From: Verrucomicrobia bacterium UBA4286
GTDB taxonomy: Bacteria > Verrucomicrobiota > Kiritimatiellia > RFP12 > UBA1067
NCBI GenBank assembly: GCA_002395905.1
Contig: DGVK01000162.1
Coordinates: 1-7,195, forward strand
Length of the DNA stretch: 7,195 nt
Direction: 5' to 3'
Part shown: one piece after another, positions 6,771-7,195 of the stretch
Position numbering within the stretch: position 1 is the stretch's first letter
Layout: every line of letters starts with the position of its first letter
The notes under the pieces: model-generated
What the model was told of the DNA's origin: nothing
Databases searched by the model: none
What the model saw: only the letters and a program-made list of their open reading frames with translations
Position numbers and translations under genes: made by a program

Positions 6771-6924
6771 AAAAGGTCTGACCTTTTACAGCATAATGTC
6801 TGACCTTTTGATAAATAAAGTCTGACCTTTTAGATAAAAAGGTCTGACCATTTAATAAAAAAGGTCTGACGATATTATTAAAAAGGTCTGACCTTTTTAT
6901 TAGTATCGTCAGACCTTATTGTGT
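6771..6924. repeat. Seven-unit tandem array, exact 22-bp period, palindromic GGTCTGACC core
   Basis: Seven consecutive units of exactly 22 bp begin at 6771, 6793, 6815, 6837, 6859, 6881 and 6903. The core GTC-T-GAC is centred at 6779, 6801, 6823, 6845, 6867 and 6889; the seventh unit (centre 6911) carries GTC-A-GAC, so it is in the opposite orientation. The best units read AAAAGGTCTGACCTTTT, a perfect palindrome around one central base, separated by about 5 A/T bases. Spacers vary in sequence but never in length. The array is AT-rich within GC-rich DNA. It could be an operator or iteron-like array with all sites on one helical face, a REP-like mobile palindrome cluster, or a bidirectional terminator zone (each unit can form a 7-bp stem flanked by A4 and T4). 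Confidence 0.9.
6861..6917. repeat. 57-nt near-perfect inverted repeat spanning array units 5-7
   Basis: Around the central T at 6889 the two 28-nt arms (6861-6888 and 6890-6917) pair at 26 positions by Watson-Crick rules, with one mismatch and one G-T pair. The outer ends are AAGGTCTGACGATA and TATCGTCAGACCTT, exact reverse complements. The pairing works because the seventh array unit is inverted and shares the variant 'CGATA' flank with unit five. In DNA it could extrude a cruciform; in RNA it would give a long hairpin in either direction, possibly ending transcription from both sides. Confidence 0.85.
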
Positions 6925-7050
6925 TGCACCTGCCGAGGAGCGCGTCCTCAAGCGCCGACATGAGGGCGACTGCCCTGCGTCAGCAGCGGTGCATCGCGGT
7001 GGGTAGGGGTGCAAGTCCTGCCGTGCCCGGCACCATATGTCGGCGTGGTT
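6925..7050. other. Hairpin-dense non-coding element enclosed by a perfect 9-bp stem
   Basis: No ORF is visible, but several short helices are. CGCCGACAT (6953-6961) is the exact reverse complement of ATGTCGGCG (7037-7045) and could close the element. Inside lie AGGGC-GACT-GCCCT (6963-6976), a 7-bp stem GGTAGGG/TCCTGCC (7002-7008 with 7016-7022, loop GTGCAAG) and GTGC-CCG-GCAC (7023-7033). Just before it is GAGGA-GCGCG-TCCTC (6935-6949). The phrase GGGGTGCAAGTCC resembles a conserved segment of cobalamin riboswitches and of some group II intron domains, but the neighbouring conserved parts of neither are convincing. It may be a small structured RNA or part of a mobile element; strand is undetermined. 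Confidence 0.45.
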
Positions 7051-7063
7051 TAGCGGCTTATCG

Positions 7064-7069
7064 TATAAT
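7064..7069 (+). promoter_or_regulatory. Candidate -10 element (TATAAT) before the structured leader
   Basis: A perfect TATAAT at 7064-7069 lies in a local A/T patch of GC-rich DNA and would place a start near 7075-7077, right at the 5' edge of the candidate leader RNA. No good -35 or extended -10 TG is present. The bases that follow (CCGACAGAC from 7075) resemble those after the operon promoter at 1383 (CCGACAAAC from 1392). Confidence 0.45.
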
Positions 7070-7195
7070 TAATGCCGACAGACTTTTGCAAAGGGTGAAG
7101 CAGGCGGGGACAGCAACTGTAAATTTCATGCGGAATTTTCTGGCATTGTCTAAAGACGTGGCTTTCCATCCTTGCGCGTCAGCGCAGGGAAGAGA
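7070..7195 (+). ncRNA. Structured leader, possible cobalamin-type riboswitch, cut by the window end
   Basis: Downstream of the -10 element there is no good ORF with a ribosome-binding site, but there are RNA-like features. AATGCC (7072-7077) pairs with GGCATT (7142-7147) and encloses AAAGGGTGAAG (7090-7100) and GCAACTGTAA (7113-7122). The latter is identical to the core 'CGCAACTGTAA' element of cobalamin riboswitches, and GGTGAAG may correspond to the family's conserved GGTG-A loop. An 8-bp hairpin CCTTGCGC-GTCA-GCGCAGGG then leads into GGGAAG (7186-7191), the same order as the hairpin plus GGGAAG block at the 3' side of the B12 aptamer. The usual AGGGAA box and CCACTG are not clean, and the 3' part is outside the window. 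If correct, it would control a B12-synthesis, uptake or B12-replaceable enzyme gene downstream. Confidence 0.4.

Noticed and set aside
6479..6781. A 100-codon plus-strand frame
   Set aside because: Its translation has no motif, no ribosome-binding site, poor codon bias, and it runs into the repeat array.
6771..6924. A CRISPR array
   Set aside because: Units are 22 bp with only about 5 variable bases between palindromic cores; there are no 25-40 bp unique spacers and no cas gene nearby.
7001..7022. Group II intron domain I (GGGGTGCAAGTCC)
   Set aside because: No 5' GUGCG start, no domain V hairpin and no reverse transcriptase frame are visible; one short similarity is not enough.
6953..7045. 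A tRNA or tRNA-like gene ending in GGCACCA
   Set aside because: The 3' strand that would precede CCA has no matching 5' acceptor strand, the T-arm does not form in register, and no anticodon arm is seen.
7128..7195. ATG at 7128 with a frame open to the window end (begins MRNFLALSKD)
   Set aside because: There is no ribosome-binding site before it, the frame is only 22 codons here, and the stretch overlaps the hairpin and GGGAAG block that fits an RNA element better.

Overview
The window is about 7.2 kb of a GC-rich bacterial chromosome. Coding DNA is clearly high-GC with strong G/C in third codon positions. About 150 bp near 6.77-6.92 kb is strikingly AT-rich. A HydF-type [FeFe]-hydrogenase maturase points to an anaerobic or fermentative bacterium that makes H2. 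Split AccD/AccA carboxyltransferase subunits and good TATAAT -10 elements fit ordinary bacterial housekeeping. I cannot fix the phylum; a gut or sediment anaerobe, for example of the Verrucomicrobiota/Kiritimatiellota type, is only a guess.

Layout. (1) 1-449 is the C-terminal part of a polyamine-type (PotD-like) ABC transporter binding protein. It overlaps by 4 bp a 313-residue protein of unknown function (446-1387). (2) A perfect extended -10 promoter (TGGTATAAT) sits across the stop codon of that gene. It starts a tight co-directional operon: XRE-cupin regulator (1417-1983), accD (2014-2841), accA (2841-3680), hydF (3694-4836), a PHP-domain histidinol-phosphatase-like hydrolase (4833-5633) and a YggS/PLPBP-family PLP protein (5630-6418). 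Gaps are 30 nt or less, and three junctions overlap by 1-4 nt. (3) 6419-7195 has no convincing intact gene. It holds a possible small Cys-rich minus-strand ORF with a disrupted 5' end. Next comes an exact 22-bp-period array of seven GTC(T/A)GAC palindromes ending in a 57-nt near-perfect inverted repeat. After that lies a densely hairpin-forming element enclosed by a perfect 9-bp stem. Last is a -10 element leading into a structured leader RNA that resembles a cobalamin riboswitch and runs off the window.

How the genes fit together. AccD and AccA form the carboxyltransferase half of acetyl-CoA carboxylase, which commits acetyl-CoA to fatty acid synthesis. HydF is the GTPase scaffold for the hydrogenase H-cluster. 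The PHP and YggS proteins act in histidine/phosphoester metabolism and PLP homeostasis. The cupin regulator, first in the operon, may tie their expression to a small-molecule signal. The most unusual content is the non-coding 3' part (22-bp array, large palindrome, structured RNA candidates) and the atypical HydF, which lacks a recognisable NKxD motif and has Gln in place of the usual His before its CxxC.
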